From Billgrantia montanilacus (GTDB lineage: Bacteria; Pseudomonadota; Gammaproteobacteria; Pseudomonadales; Halomonadaceae), in assembly GCF_003336675.1 (NCBI RefSeq), contig NZ_QPII01000005.1, forward strand, positions 134,776 to 198,775: DNA of 64,000 bases, written 5' to 3'. The notes beneath the pieces were generated by a model. That model had not been told where the DNA came from and ran no database searches. It saw only the letters and a list, made by a program, of their open reading frames with translations. Below are positions 8,406 to 17,143 of this stretch, piece by piece. The position numbers were made by a program, and so were the translations under genes. The first letter of the stretch is position 1; each line of letters starts with the position of its first letter.

Positions 8406-9473
8406 TCATTCCTTCACCTCGAGGCGGCGCAGCTGCTGCCAGAGTTCGCTGCGCAGGTCGGCCATGCGCGGTGCCTCGCCGATATCGAAGCCGATCGGCC
8501 GCGTCAGTCGCTGGGTACGCAGGCCCAGCCGCGCACTGAGCAGGCCCACCCCCATGCCCTGGCCGGCACGGGTCGAGAGCCGTCCAGCCAGGTTAAGCGA
8601 GAGAATCTCCATGCCCGCTTCGCTGGCCATCTCGGTTGCGCCGGCAAAGGCCATGTTGTAGAGCACGCTACGCAGCAGGCGCAGGCGGCTGGCATAGCCG
8701 AGTTCCAGGCCGTAGAGACGGCATATCCGGTCGATCATCGCCAGGTTGCGCCAGGCGACCAGCGCCATGTCCACCAGGGTCAGCGGGCTCACCGCCACCA
8801 TCACCGCCGTCTCGCCGGACATCCGCGAGATCAGGCGTCGTGCCTCCCGGTCGCGGGGTGCCAGCAGATGATGTGCGAGCAGCTGGCGCACTTCCGTCCC
8901 GCTGTGGTGAGACTGGTGAGCGGCCAGGAAGGCCTGCCAGTGAGGGTGGTCGTCATCGAGCTTCAGCTGCGTCTTGAGCAGTCTGGCCAGACCCATGGCC
9001 TCGGCGGTGCCGACTTCCTGCAACTTGCCTAGTCTTGCGCGCAGGGTGTCGTGGCGACGCAGTCGACGCAGCCGCCAGGCTTCACGCAGCAGCGCGCCGG
9101 CGCCCAGGCCGATGGCGCCCAGTCCCAGCAGGGCCCAGCCGCCGCTGAGCCAGTCGCCGCCGGTGAGGGCCGCCGGCAGGCGCAGGGCGAGCTCCACCGT
9201 GCCCAGGGCCAGGCTCCCGCCCAGCAGCGTAAGGAGGCCCCAGCGGCGCTTGCGTGGCCGGCCGAGGCTAACCGAAAGCGCCTGTTCGGTGGGGCCGTCG
9301 ATGGGCTCCTCGATGGGGCGTGTCGGCAGCTCGGCGGCGAAGTCCTGGCGCGGCCGTGGCGTCTCACTCCCCAGTGGCGGAATAGGCTCGTCCAGCGTAA
9401 ACCGGCGGCCGGGACGGGGATCGGTGGGGCCGGGCGCTTCGCGGTCCTGGCCGGGGTGACGGTTATCGCTCAT
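8406..9473 (-). CDS. ycjF: YcjF-like membrane protein (TIGR01620/DUF697)
   Basis: An inner-membrane protein of 355 residues. A long proline- and charge-rich cytoplasmic N-terminus (about 1-75) is followed by two hydrophobic helices (about 80-130) and a helical DUF697 domain containing SPLTLVDMALVAWRN near 230. The family partner YcjX lies immediately upstream and overlaps by 4 bases (ATGA), so the pair is translationally coupled. In E. coli ycjXF belongs to the phage-shock regulon; no PspF-type site was identified here. The molecular role of YcjF is unknown. Confidence 0.85.
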   Translation of the reverse strand: MSDNRHPGQDREAPGPTDPRPGRRFTLDEPIPPLGSETPRPRQDFAAELPTRPIEEPIDGPTEQALSVSLGRPRKRRWGLLTLLGGSLALGTVELALRLPAALTGGDWLSGGWALLGLGAIGLGAGALLREAWRLRRLRRHDTLRARLGKLQEVGTAEAMGLARLLKTQLKLDDDHPHWQAFLAAHQSHHSGTEVRQLLAHHLLAPRDREARRLISRMSGETAVMVAVSPLTLVDMALVAWRNLAMIDRICRLYGLELGYASRLRLLRSVLYNMAFAGATEMASEAGMEILSLNLAGRLSTRAGQGMGVGLLSARLGLRTQRLTRPIGFDIGEAPRMADLRSELWQQLRRLEVKE

Positions 9474-10861
9474 TGCAGCTTGTCTCCGATCAGACAGTCC
9501 AGCGCGGCGTCCAGGCGAATGTGGGGCAGGGCGCCGCCTTCCCGTGGGGCAGGGCGGAAGGCGCGGAAGTCGAAGCCCTGCCGTGCCCAGAACTCCGCTT
9601 CGGGCAACTGGGCGGGGACCTCACCGGGAAAAACCAGGACGTCTTCGCCTTCCAGGGTGGTGCCACGCAGCGCGGGTGTGCGCTGTTTCTGGTGCTCCAC
9701 GGCATGGGTTTCGGTGGCGCGAATCGCAGCCAATGATAGCGCCTTGACCGGCACATTGGCGTAGCGCAGGTCCTGCAGGGGTTCGGCGAGCAACGCCTCC
9801 AGCAGCGAGGTCAGGTTGCCATGCTGCTCCGGCGTCACATGGTCGGCCTTGGTGGCGGCGATGGCCAGGCGGTCGATGCGAGGGGCAAACAGACGCGACA
9901 GCAGGCTGCGCTTGCCGTAGTCGAAGCTCTGCATCAGCGTGGTGAGCGCCTGGGAGAGGTCCTCGAAGCGTTCCGGGCCGGCATTGAGGGCGCCCAGCAC
10001 GTCCACCAGCACGATCTGCCGGTCGAAGCGGCGGAAGTGATCGCGGTAGAAAGGTCGCACGATATGTTGCTGATAATGGCGAAAGCGGGCGGCCAGGGTC
10101 GCGTAGACACTGTCCGGCGGTAGCTTGGTCAGCCTGGTATCGTCGTAGTCCTTCAGTGCGGGCAGGGGGAAGAACTGCAGCACCGGCGCCCCCTCGAGAT
10201 CGCCCGGGAGCAGGAAGCGGCCTGGCTGCAGGTTGGCAAAGCCCGCTTCCCGGGCGGCCTGCAGGCTGCGGGCATAGAGGCTGGCGATGTTGGCCAGCTC
10301 CGCCTCGTTGGCTTCGGCGGCGGGGTCGAGCTCGGCGGCGACGCTTTCCCACTCGGCGAGCAGCGCGCGGCGCTGTTCGCCGGCATTGGCCAGCATCGCC
10401 CGGCTCCAGCCGGGGTAATCGTGGCCCAGCAGTGGCAGGTCGAGCAGCCACTCGCCGGGGTAGTCGAACAGGTCCAGGCTCAGCTCGGCGGTCTCGCTGC
10501 GCAGCAGTCCGCGTCGCGCCGGGCGATAGCGGATCGACAGGCGCAGCTCGCTGATGCCGCGGGTGGGTTCCGGCCAGCATGGCGGGTCGGCGTCGAGGGA
10601 CGCCATGGCCTGGTCGTAGGGAAAGCGCGGCACGCCCAGGTCCGGCTGGCTGATACGGCGGGCACCCAGCAGGCGGCCTTCCCGGGCCACCGGCATCAGG
10701 TCCAGCCTGGCTTCGAGGCCGGCATGGCGAAGCTGGTTGACCAGCGACGTGAGAAAGGCGGTCTTGCCGGCGCGTGACAGGCCGGTGACCGCCAGGCGTA
10801 GCTGGCGGTCGCGTCCACGTTCGATCAGGTTGGTCAGTTCCCGGGCCAAAGGCTGGCGCAT
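9470..10861 (-). CDS. ycjX: YcjX-like P-loop NTPase (DUF463)
   Basis: A protein of 463 residues, close to the 465 of E. coli YcjX. A GTPase-like Walker A, GLSRAGKTAFLTSLVNQL, lies near residues 30-47. Other family features are a LDLFDYPGEWLLDLPLL segment (switch-like DxPG), LVDVLGALNAG and AATKADHV, the latter resembling the NKxD/TKAD base-recognition motif. ATG 10861 is chosen because GAAGGGAA lies upstream and the start matches the family length; a TTG eight codons earlier is the alternative. It is coupled to the YcjF gene. Stress-related membrane function is known only in outline. Confidence 0.85.
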   Translation of the reverse strand: MRQPLARELTNLIERGRDRQLRLAVTGLSRAGKTAFLTSLVNQLRHAGLEARLDLMPVAREGRLLGARRISQPDLGVPRFPYDQAMASLDADPPCWPEPTRGISELRLSIRYRPARRGLLRSETAELSLDLFDYPGEWLLDLPLLGHDYPGWSRAMLANAGEQRRALLAEWESVAAELDPAAEANEAELANIASLYARSLQAAREAGFANLQPGRFLLPGDLEGAPVLQFFPLPALKDYDDTRLTKLPPDSVYATLAARFRHYQQHIVRPFYRDHFRRFDRQIVLVDVLGALNAGPERFEDLSQALTTLMQSFDYGKRSLLSRLFAPRIDRLAIAATKADHVTPEQHGNLTSLLEALLAEPLQDLRYANVPVKALSLAAIRATETHAVEHQKQRTPALRGTTLEGEDVLVFPGEVPAQLPEAEFWARQGFDFRAFRPAPREGGALPHIRLDAALDCLIGDKLQ

Positions 10862-10887
10862 CAGTGAGGATTCCCTTCGCAGCAAGC

Positions 10888-12066
10888 TCAGCCGCTAATG
10901 TGAGGGCGTTGGGGGCGTCTGGCAAGGCGTTGCCAGGCCAATAAGGTGATGGGTACCAGTGACAGGGGGATCAGCAGGGCGTTGAGCAGTGACCAGCCCA
11001 GCATGCTGGCCAGTGGCCCGGCGAGCAAGGCCGTGAAGGCTACGGTAGAGAACACCAGGAATTCGTTGGCGGCCTGAGTGCGTGCCTTTTCGACCGGGCG
11101 ATAGGTTTCGGTGAGTAGACCGGTAGCCGGCAGGAAAGTGAAGTTCCAGCCTAGCCCGAGCAGGATCAGTGCAGCATGAAAGCCCGCCACGCCCGCTTCG
11201 AACTGCGCCACTATGCCGCATGCCACCAGCAGCAGGCAGCCGGTGGCGATCATGCGATGAGGACCGAAACGGGCGGTAAGATGACCGGTGACGAACGAAG
11301 GGAGGAACATGGCCAGTACATGCCATTGAATGGTGGTGGCAACGTGATCGAAATGATGGCCGGCATCGGCCATGGCCAGCGGTGTTGCCGTCATGGCCAG
11401 GTTCATGACCCCGTAGCCCACCAGCGCCGAGACCACGGCGACGAGGAACACCGGCTGGCGCATGATCTCACCCAGCGGACGCGCGTTACCTTCTCCGTGG
11501 GTGACCTCGGGAGGCGGGAGTCGTATCAGTAGCAGGATGACAAGGGCGACCAGATAGAGCACCCCGAGGCCGAGGAAACTGCCGAGGAAGGGTGTTTGAG
11601 TGAGTTCTCGGCTGACGCGGGCCAGCCAGGGGCCAAAGAAAGCGGCCAGCACGCCGCCGCCCATGACCAGGCCAATGGCACGGTCGCGTAGCGCCAGGGG
11701 CGCGGCCTCCACGGCGGCGAAGCGGTAGAGCTGGCCGAAGCCGATGCCGATACCGATCAGCCAGGTGCCCAGCATGAAGAGTGCGAAGTGATCGCCAGTC
11801 AATGCCTGGACGACGACGCCCACGCCAACCAGCCCCATGACGTTGCCCAGCATGAAGCCCCGCTTGCGCCCCAGACGGGCCATGATCAGCGAGGCGGGGA
11901 TGGTGGCGCACATCAATCCTAGCCACTGGGTAGCCACCGGCGCGGTGGACCAGGCCGGGGAGGGCGCCAGGCTGGCGCCTATCAACGGCGAAACGGCGAT
12001 CAGCAGGATATTGCCGCTGATCAGCAGCGCCTGGCAGAGGGAGAGTAACGTGACACTGAGGGGCAT
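10888..12066 (-). CDS. MFS transporter, probable drug/metabolite exporter
   Basis: An inner-membrane protein of 392 residues with about 12 hydrophobic helices and no soluble domains. The loop 2-3 region reads MARLGRKRGFMLGN, a version of the MFS signature (GxLxDRxGRR). It starts 18 bases after the end of a GlxA-type regulator gene on the same strand, so the two are probably one operon and the regulator probably controls it. The substrate is unknown; family members of this length export drugs, sugars or amino acids. Confidence 0.8.
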   Translation of the reverse strand: MPLSVTLLSLCQALLISGNILLIAVSPLIGASLAPSPAWSTAPVATQWLGLMCATIPASLIMARLGRKRGFMLGNVMGLVGVGVVVQALTGDHFALFMLGTWLIGIGIGFGQLYRFAAVEAAPLALRDRAIGLVMGGGVLAAFFGPWLARVSRELTQTPFLGSFLGLGVLYLVALVILLLIRLPPPEVTHGEGNARPLGEIMRQPVFLVAVVSALVGYGVMNLAMTATPLAMADAGHHFDHVATTIQWHVLAMFLPSFVTGHLTARFGPHRMIATGCLLLVACGIVAQFEAGVAGFHAALILLGLGWNFTFLPATGLLTETYRPVEKARTQAANEFLVFSTVAFTALLAGPLASMLGWSLLNALLIPLSLVPITLLAWQRLARRPQRPHISG

Positions 12067-12084
12067 GGGTTATGTCCTTGTTAA

Positions 12085-13086
12085 TCAGATGCTGTCGTCA
12101 CGGGCAGTCGAGGCGCTACCAGGGCCGAAGCGCTGGTGATACTGTCTGGGGGAAACGCCATAGTGGCGCAGGAATAGCCGGCGCAGCTGTTCGGCCCCAC
12201 CCAGCCTCCACTGCCGAGCCAGGCGCTCCAGGGGTGGCGGTCCGTGGTTCTCGATAAGGCTTAGACGTGCCTGCTCCAGCCGCAGCCGGGTCAGGTAGGC
12301 ACCGGGTGTCGTGTCCAGCTGACGGCGAAAGAGCCGTGACAGATGGCGTGGTGACACGGAGATGTAGTCTGCCATCTCGCCCAGTCGATGCGGCCTTCCG
12401 GGGTCGGCGTGAAGCCGGTCGAGCAAGCGTCGCAGCGAACCCGTTGCCCTGTTCTGACTGGCCAGGATTTCGCTGAATTGTGACTGTCCGCCGGGACGTC
12501 GCAGAAACAGCACCAATTCCCGCGCCACCTGGCCGGCGAGGTCGCTGCCGTGGTCGTTTTCCAATAGGGCCAGCGCAAGATCGATGCCCGCGGTGACCCC
12601 GGCGCTGCTATAGATCCCGCCCGACTCGAGATACAGGGCATCCCCTTGCACGTCGATATCGGGATAATCATTGGCTAGCTGCTGGCAATGTCGCCAGTGG
12701 GTAGTGGCCTGACGGCCATTCAGCAATCCCGCCGCGGCGAGCAGGAAGGCGCCACTGCAGACTGAACCCAACCGACGCACCGTCCCGGACTGCTGGCGAA
12801 GCACCTCGAGAAGCGTCGTGTCTTGACACTGCGCCATGACGCCGCGGCCACCGGCAACCAGCAACGTGTCGATCGGTTCCAGCGTCGCGAGAGCACCCCA
12901 GGCGATATCGGCTTGAAGGGTCAGGCCGCTGTTGCTGACTACGGGTCCCGGCTGTGCCGCGATCAGGTGCAAGGTATAGAGGCTGTCGCCGCCGAGTTCG
13001 TTGGCGGTGGCGAAGACCTGCCATGGGCCGCTGATATCCAGCAGTTGGCAGCCAGGGTAGGCCAGTATGGCAAGGGTGCGAGGCAT
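12085..13086 (-). CDS. GlxA-family AraC transcriptional regulator
   Basis: A regulator of 333 residues. The N-terminal domain (about 1-190) is DJ-1/PfpI-like, with the nucleophile-elbow cysteine in VCSGAFLLAAAGLL, although in this family it usually acts as a ligand sensor, not an enzyme. The C-terminal AraC DNA-binding domain (about 230-325) has two helix-turn-helix units, including MADYISVSPRHLSRLFRR and RQWRLGGAEQLRRLFLRHYG. Relatives regulate choline, carnitine and arginine use or efflux. The inducer here is unknown; the gene sits upstream of and in line with an MFS exporter. Confidence 0.85.
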   Translation of the reverse strand: MPRTLAILAYPGCQLLDISGPWQVFATANELGGDSLYTLHLIAAQPGPVVSNSGLTLQADIAWGALATLEPIDTLLVAGGRGVMAQCQDTTLLEVLRQQSGTVRRLGSVCSGAFLLAAAGLLNGRQATTHWRHCQQLANDYPDIDVQGDALYLESGGIYSSAGVTAGIDLALALLENDHGSDLAGQVARELVLFLRRPGGQSQFSEILASQNRATGSLRRLLDRLHADPGRPHRLGEMADYISVSPRHLSRLFRRQLDTTPGAYLTRLRLEQARLSLIENHGPPPLERLARQWRLGGAEQLRRLFLRHYGVSPRQYHQRFGPGSASTARDDSI

Positions 13087-13252
13087 GGCAGGACTCTTCT
13101 CAAGGCATCACGCGAGCATGATCGCTATCGAGTAAGAGTGTCGGTCCTGGTGAATATGTCTGCAATGACTCTATTCCCACCAATAAAGACATGGTCTTGA
13201 CCGCTGACACTGGCTGGGCTCGACCTCGCAGAGGATTTACCGCGCAGATACC

Positions 13253-13444
13253 TCATGCTGTCATGCCTAGCCACATCTTGTAGAAGAGCGGCAGGGCGGC
13301 GACCAGGAAGCCGGCGACGGCCATGGCATAGCCCGGCCACCGATGGCGCATGCGCTGGGCCAGGGTCAGCCCGACCAGACAGATCGCCAGGCCGATCAGG
13401 TTGAAGACCAGGGTGAACATTTCGATCAGTTCCTGAGGGGACAT
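13253..13444 (-). CDS. Small membrane protein of unknown function
   Basis: A 63-residue protein with two hydrophobic helices (about 10-28 and 36-56) joined by a basic loop, QRMRHRWPG. GGGAG lies 5 bases before the ATG. The first 25 codons lie within a 385-bp direct repeat whose other copy, at 17068-17452, contains only that 5' part. This suggests that the gene was originally the divergent neighbour of the DUF924 gene. I do not recognise a family. Confidence 0.6.
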   Translation of the reverse strand: MSPQELIEMFTLVFNLIGLAICLVGLTLAQRMRHRWPGYAMAVAGFLVAALPLFYKMWLGMTA

Positions 13445-13753
13445 GCTGGCTCCCGGGCGTTGATGGCGGCTTGCTGGTGAGATCGCCGCCAGAGTGCTTC
13501 TGTGATCATATCAGGCCGCCATAACCGAACCGAATGCGGCCAGGGTGAGCGTTACCTGAACAGCGAGGATGTGATATGGGCGATACGCTACCAAATGCCG
13601 ACGTCGTCGTCGGCTACTGGTTCGATGAGCTTTCCCTCGGAAAGTGGTTTCGCAAGGATATCGAACTTGATGCACAGATCGGCCAGCGCTTCCTGGGCTT
13701 GCACCGTGCGGCCGCGGACGGCGAGCTGTGGACGTAGCGTCGATCGGTCACGG
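13369..13753. repeat. Left copy of 385-bp direct repeat
   Basis: Aligned by eye with 17068-17452 at a constant offset of 3,699 bases. I count about 14 substitutions and no indels, or about 96% identity. It contains the 5' end of the small membrane gene (minus strand), the intergenic region, and the first 53 codons of a DUF924 gene (plus strand). Homology stops abruptly at both ends. See the right copy for the joint interpretation. Confidence 0.92.
13576..13737 (+). pseudogene. 5' fragment of a DUF924 gene
   Basis: A broken copy of the intact gene at 17275. Its first 53 codons match apart from three substitutions (Pro to Leu, Gln to Lys, Ala to Asp). A TGG codon of the intact copy is TAG here, ending the frame, and homology is lost 16 bases later. 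The ATG and its upstream region are preserved, so it may still be transcribed. The nonsynonymous drift fits loss of function. Confidence 0.88.
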
Positions 13754-14209
13754 CTGCGCCAACGGCCGTCATAATTTCCAGAAGTTATGAAAAAACGAAA
13801 GTCGGTTCAGGTGTAAGCCAACCGGTTACCAAGCTGCCCGAGGCTGGTAATGCTGCCCGGTAACGGCAATGACTGAGTTCAAAACCCTAGTTTTACATCC
13901 TGATGAATGAGCCGGAATCAACATGATGGGCACCATGTACGCCAGCGCACAGATACGAACTCTCCCGTAACATATGCTATGCATGAGGTCTATCGGGGTG
14001 CATTCAGTATAAGGTCTGGAGGTGTCTACGAAACTCGGGGCGATTCAAACAATGCCGTGGTGCTGAGGCAATACCTGAGAATGCTGGGGTGTTCTACTCT
14101 GCGTAGCCCACTATGGCCAATTCCGGTCGAAAGTTGGCGACGCTAGTGGAAGGGGTGTCAGGTCACCGATGATGCGGCCGGATCGATTCGACTGAAAAGG
14201 AACCATCCC
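13754..14209. other. Gene-free 456 bases at the left end of the island
   Basis: No convincing gene is visible between the end of the left repeat and gdhA. Short frames exist but have no recognisable protein features. The stretch looks more AT-rich than its surroundings and must include the gdhA promoter. A ribosome binding site, AAGGAA, lies just before the gdhA start. No transposase remnant was recognised. Confidence 0.6.
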
Positions 14210-15562
14210 ATGCCTTATGTCCACGAAGTACTCGAGGCCCTGCGCAGAAGCAGCCCGGCCCAGACCGAGTTCTACCAGGCCGCCGAGGAGGTGCTGGAGT
14301 GCCTGCGCCCGCTCTTCGAGCGTAGTCCCCACTACCTCGGACAAGGCATCATCGAGCGTCTCGTAGAACCGGAGCGCCAGATCCTGTTCCGTGTTTGCTG
14401 GGTCGACGATGCCGGCAAGGTACAGGTCAACAAGGGTTTCCGCGTTCAGTTCAACTCTGCCCTCGGCCCCTACAAGGGCGGGCTGCGTTTTCACCCCAGC
14501 GTCACCTCGGGCACCATCAAGTTCCTGGGCTTCGAGCAGATCTTCAAGAATGCTCTTACAGGGCTGCCCATCGGCGGCGGCAAGGGCGGGTCGGACTTTG
14601 ACCCCAAAGGCCGGTCTGACGTCGAGGTCATGCGCTTCTGCCAGTCCTTCATGACAGAACTTTATCGCCACATCGGCCCGACCACCGACGTACCGGCGGG
14701 CGACATCGGCGTGGGCGCCCGTGAGATCGGCTTCCTCTATGGACAGTATAAACGCCTGACCGGCCGCTACGAGGGGGTTCTGACCGGCAAGAGCCTGGAC
14801 TGGGGCGGTTCACTCGGGCGAAAGGAGGCCACCGGCTACGGCACAGTCTACTTCGCCGAGAACATGCTCAAGGCCCGCGGCGAGACCCTGGAAGGCAAGA
14901 CCTGCCTGGTCTCCGGTGCCGGTAATGTGGCCATTTACACCATCGAGAAGCTCCATGAGCTAGGCGCGATTCCCGTCACCTGCTCCGACTCGCGCGGAAC
15001 CCTCCATCACGCCAGCGGCATCGACCTAGCCCTGCTCAAGGTACTCAAGGAGGACAATCGCGTATCGCTGGAGGCCTACCTGAAGACTCATCCCGAGGCC
15101 AGCTACCAGCCTGTCGCCGATTACCCGGCCGACGGTCACGCGGTCTGGCGGATCGAGGGTGACGTGGCGTTCCCCAGCGCCACCCAGAACGAACTGACCG
15201 AGGCTGACGCCGAGGCCTTACTTGCCAACGGTGTGACTTGCATCAGCGAGGGGGCCAATATGCCGTCTTCCACTGCTGCCGTGGACCGCTTTCTGGAAGC
15301 GAAGGTAGCTTACGGCCCCGGCAAGGCGGCCAATGCGGGCGGCGTAGCCACCAGCCAGCTGGAGATGGCCCAGAACAGCAGCATGGCGCAGTGGCCGATG
15401 GAAAAGGTCGACGTCAAACTTAAAGAGATCATGACGAACATTCACCGGCAATGTGCCGAGACTGCCGCCGAGTTTGACGATCCCACCAACCTGGTGCTCG
15501 GCGCCAACATCGCCGGCTTCCGCAGGGTGGCAGATGCAATGATCGAGCAGGGCATAGTCTGA
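14210..15562 (+). CDS. gdhA: NADP-specific glutamate dehydrogenase
   Basis: Reductive amination of 2-oxoglutarate to glutamate with NADPH, in the cytoplasm. The 450-residue length is typical of the hexameric bacterial enzyme. The substrate-binding region FNSALGPYKGGLRFHPSV contains Lys89, and LPIGGGKGGSDFDPKG contains the catalytic Lys125. The dinucleotide-binding domain has VSGAGNVAIYTIEKL (about 240-254). It lies alone inside a segment bounded by 385-bp direct repeats, so it may have been acquired or moved. Glutamate is also a compatible solute and the ectoine precursor in halophiles, which gives a possible benefit at high salt. Confidence 0.95.
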   Translation: MPYVHEVLEALRRSSPAQTEFYQAAEEVLECLRPLFERSPHYLGQGIIERLVEPERQILFRVCWVDDAGKVQVNKGFRVQFNSALGPYKGGLRFHPSVTSGTIKFLGFEQIFKNALTGLPIGGGKGGSDFDPKGRSDVEVMRFCQSFMTELYRHIGPTTDVPAGDIGVGAREIGFLYGQYKRLTGRYEGVLTGKSLDWGGSLGRKEATGYGTVYFAENMLKARGETLEGKTCLVSGAGNVAIYTIEKLHELGAIPVTCSDSRGTLHHASGIDLALLKVLKEDNRVSLEAYLKTHPEASYQPVADYPADGHAVWRIEGDVAFPSATQNELTEADAEALLANGVTCISEGANMPSSTAAVDRFLEAKVAYGPGKAANAGGVATSQLEMAQNSSMAQWPMEKVDVKLKEIMTNIHRQCAETAAEFDDPTNLVLGANIAGFRRVADAMIEQGIV

Positions 15563-15662
15563 GTTGGCCTCACGGCCCGCTGCCACCCCACCAGAAAACC
15601 AAGCGCTACACCATTATAAGTGGTTGGTATTGTTTCCGCGCTTGCCAGACCCACCCTGGACT

Positions 15663-16673
15663 TCAAGTCGCACTTAATCCCCAGAAGTCAGCAATGTGGT
15701 GCGTGGAAGAGATATTCACTTCAAGCATGTAGTCGCCGCGCGAGCCGTAACTGTTTTTACCATATGTCTTCAGCGGTGTGCCGTGGCCCATACCGGTAAT
15801 GCTGTATTCTTCAATGAGTTCTCGACCCTCGGCATCACTCCAGACTCGTCGGGGATAGCCATTAACGATGTTCGTGCTTGATGGCTTTTTCTCAAGATCA
15901 TGAATCCCGCGCCACTGTCCGAGGATTGCATTGGCGTTCGAGGCATTAACCGTACGGTCACCGCTTCCGTGCCAGACCGACAGTGTTGGCCACGGTCCCT
16001 CATGCATAGAGGCATCCCGCAACCGTGTTTCAAGCTGTTGCGCTGTTGGGTATCCAAGACCTTTCATTCGGAGTAGGGCCTCAGGGAGTGTGTCAGCACC
16101 GCCGTACGGCAAACCGGCGATGATAGCGCCGCCAGCAAAAATTTCCGGGTAGGTCGCAAGCATGACTGACGTCATGGCACCGCCAGCTGACAACCCTGTG
16201 ATGAAGATGCGCTGACGGTCGATGCCATGATCGCTGACCACTTGTTCAACCATATGCAAAATGGAGAGCGGCTCGCCAGCGCCGCGATGGCAGTCGTCAG
16301 GCTCGAACCAATTGAAACTGAGCGTCAAATTGTTCACGCGCTGCTGCTCGGGGAAAAGCAATGCAACACCATATAGGTCAGCAATGTCAGACCAGCCGGC
16401 ACCCACGTCATAGTCAGCAGCTGTCTGATCGCTACCATGCAGCACGACGACGAGCGGTGCACCCGTAGGCAAGTCCTCCGGTATATAGATCTTGGCATTC
16501 AAGGCGCCCGGGTTCGACCCGAATTCATTCAAGTCCACCAGACGGTCATTCTGGCTGTTGCTTCCGCCCATATATAAGGCGCGCTGGTTTGTTCCTAATT
16601 CGTTCAGGTTTTCCAGATGGTCATTCTGGTTGTTGCTTCCGCCCATATACGTATTGGGATCCATAAGGTTCAT
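15663..16673 (-). CDS. PHB-depolymerase-like esterase with duplicated N-terminus
   Basis: An alpha/beta-hydrolase of the Esterase_PHB (LpqC) family, 336 residues. The core begins near residue 58 with AKIYIPEDLPTGAPLVVVLHG. The nucleophile is in the lipase box GLSAGGAM, and a late GMGHGTPL probably supplies the catalytic histidine. The first 55 residues contain two tandem copies of a 25-residue unit, YMGGSN-QND-L-LNE-G-N--AL; relatives normally have one such linker. No signal peptide follows the chosen ATG, so location is uncertain. The gene looks less GC-rich than its neighbours and lies in the repeat-bounded island. Substrate unknown: a polyester or acetyl ester is possible. Confidence 0.8.
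   Translation of the reverse strand: MNLMDPNTYMGGSNNQNDHLENLNELGTNQRALYMGGSNSQNDRLVDLNEFGSNPGALNAKIYIPEDLPTGAPLVVVLHGSDQTAADYDVGAGWSDIADLYGVALLFPEQQRVNNLTLSFNWFEPDDCHRGAGEPLSILHMVEQVVSDHGIDRQRIFITGLSAGGAMTSVMLATYPEIFAGGAIIAGLPYGGADTLPEALLRMKGLGYPTAQQLETRLRDASMHEGPWPTLSVWHGSGDRTVNASNANAILGQWRGIHDLEKKPSSTNIVNGYPRRVWSDAEGRELIEEYSITGMGHGTPLKTYGKNSYGSRGDYMLEVNISSTHHIADFWGLSAT
16513..16662 (-). repeat. Tandem 75-bp repeat inside the esterase gene
   Basis: Two adjacent units of about 75 bases encode the duplicated 25-residue segment near the esterase N-terminus. They share exact runs such as GGTCATTCTGG and TTGCTTCCGCCCATAT but differ at many other positions, so the duplication is not recent. Boundaries are approximate. 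Confidence 0.7.
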
Positions 16674-16870
16674 TATAAACTCTCTGATTTATGGTGAGAC
16701 ATCCATTGATAGGCTGCTCCTATACCATGCTTTGAAAACCATGTTACTCGACCTTCGAGAACTCCTCTGTGCGTTAGCGAACATAATAATTTGACGCTAT
16801 CAGGCCTTCTTCCAAAAAGACTCTGCAAGCTACGACTTTCTTCTCGAGCAATCAAAATCAATTATTCGAC

Positions 16871-17067
16871 GTGTTTGTCGACTGCATGCTCTTGTCGGAC
16901 TGCCGCTGGCTGTTGTTAAGTCTGGATCGCTTGTCGAGCAACGAGCTGCGAATGACCCAGGAGCTAATCGAAAACATGCTGGGCGTGCGTCGAAAGAGTG
17001 TCACCGAATCTGCCGGAAAGCTGCAGAGAACCGGCCTTATTTCCAACCATCGGGGGAGCATCAGCAG
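16871..17067 (+). pseudogene. Remnant of a Crp/Fnr-family regulator (HTH end)
   Basis: The translation contains CRWLLLSLDRLSSNELRMTQ and MLGVRRKSVTESAGKLQRTG, the typical DNA-binding helix-turn-helix region of Crp/Fnr regulators. No cyclic-nucleotide-like sensor domain precedes it in any frame I could follow. The 3' end stops exactly where the right 385-bp repeat begins, just after the GLI--HRG-I segment. This is a fragment left at the island junction, not a working regulator. Confidence 0.75.
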
Positions 17068-17143
17068 GCCCGACCAGACAGATCGCCAGGCCGATCAGGT
17101 TGAAGACCAGGGTGAACATGTCGATCAGTTCCTGAGGGGGCAT
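17068..17143 (-). pseudogene. 5' fragment of the small membrane protein gene
   Basis: Corresponds to the first 25 codons of the gene at 13253-13444, with Ser2 to Pro and Glu8 to Asp changes. Homology ends at the repeat boundary; the frame then enters unrelated sequence next to the Crp-like remnant. Confidence 0.75.

Noticed and set aside
13907..14146. A 79-codon frame in the island's left end
   Set aside because: No homology signal, unusual composition and no convincing start. It is more likely gdhA upstream DNA.
13754..17067. Prophage or integrative element with an integrase
   Set aside because: No integrase, transposase, tRNA gene or short att-like core was found at either end. The 385-bp repeats are better explained by homologous recombination or duplication.
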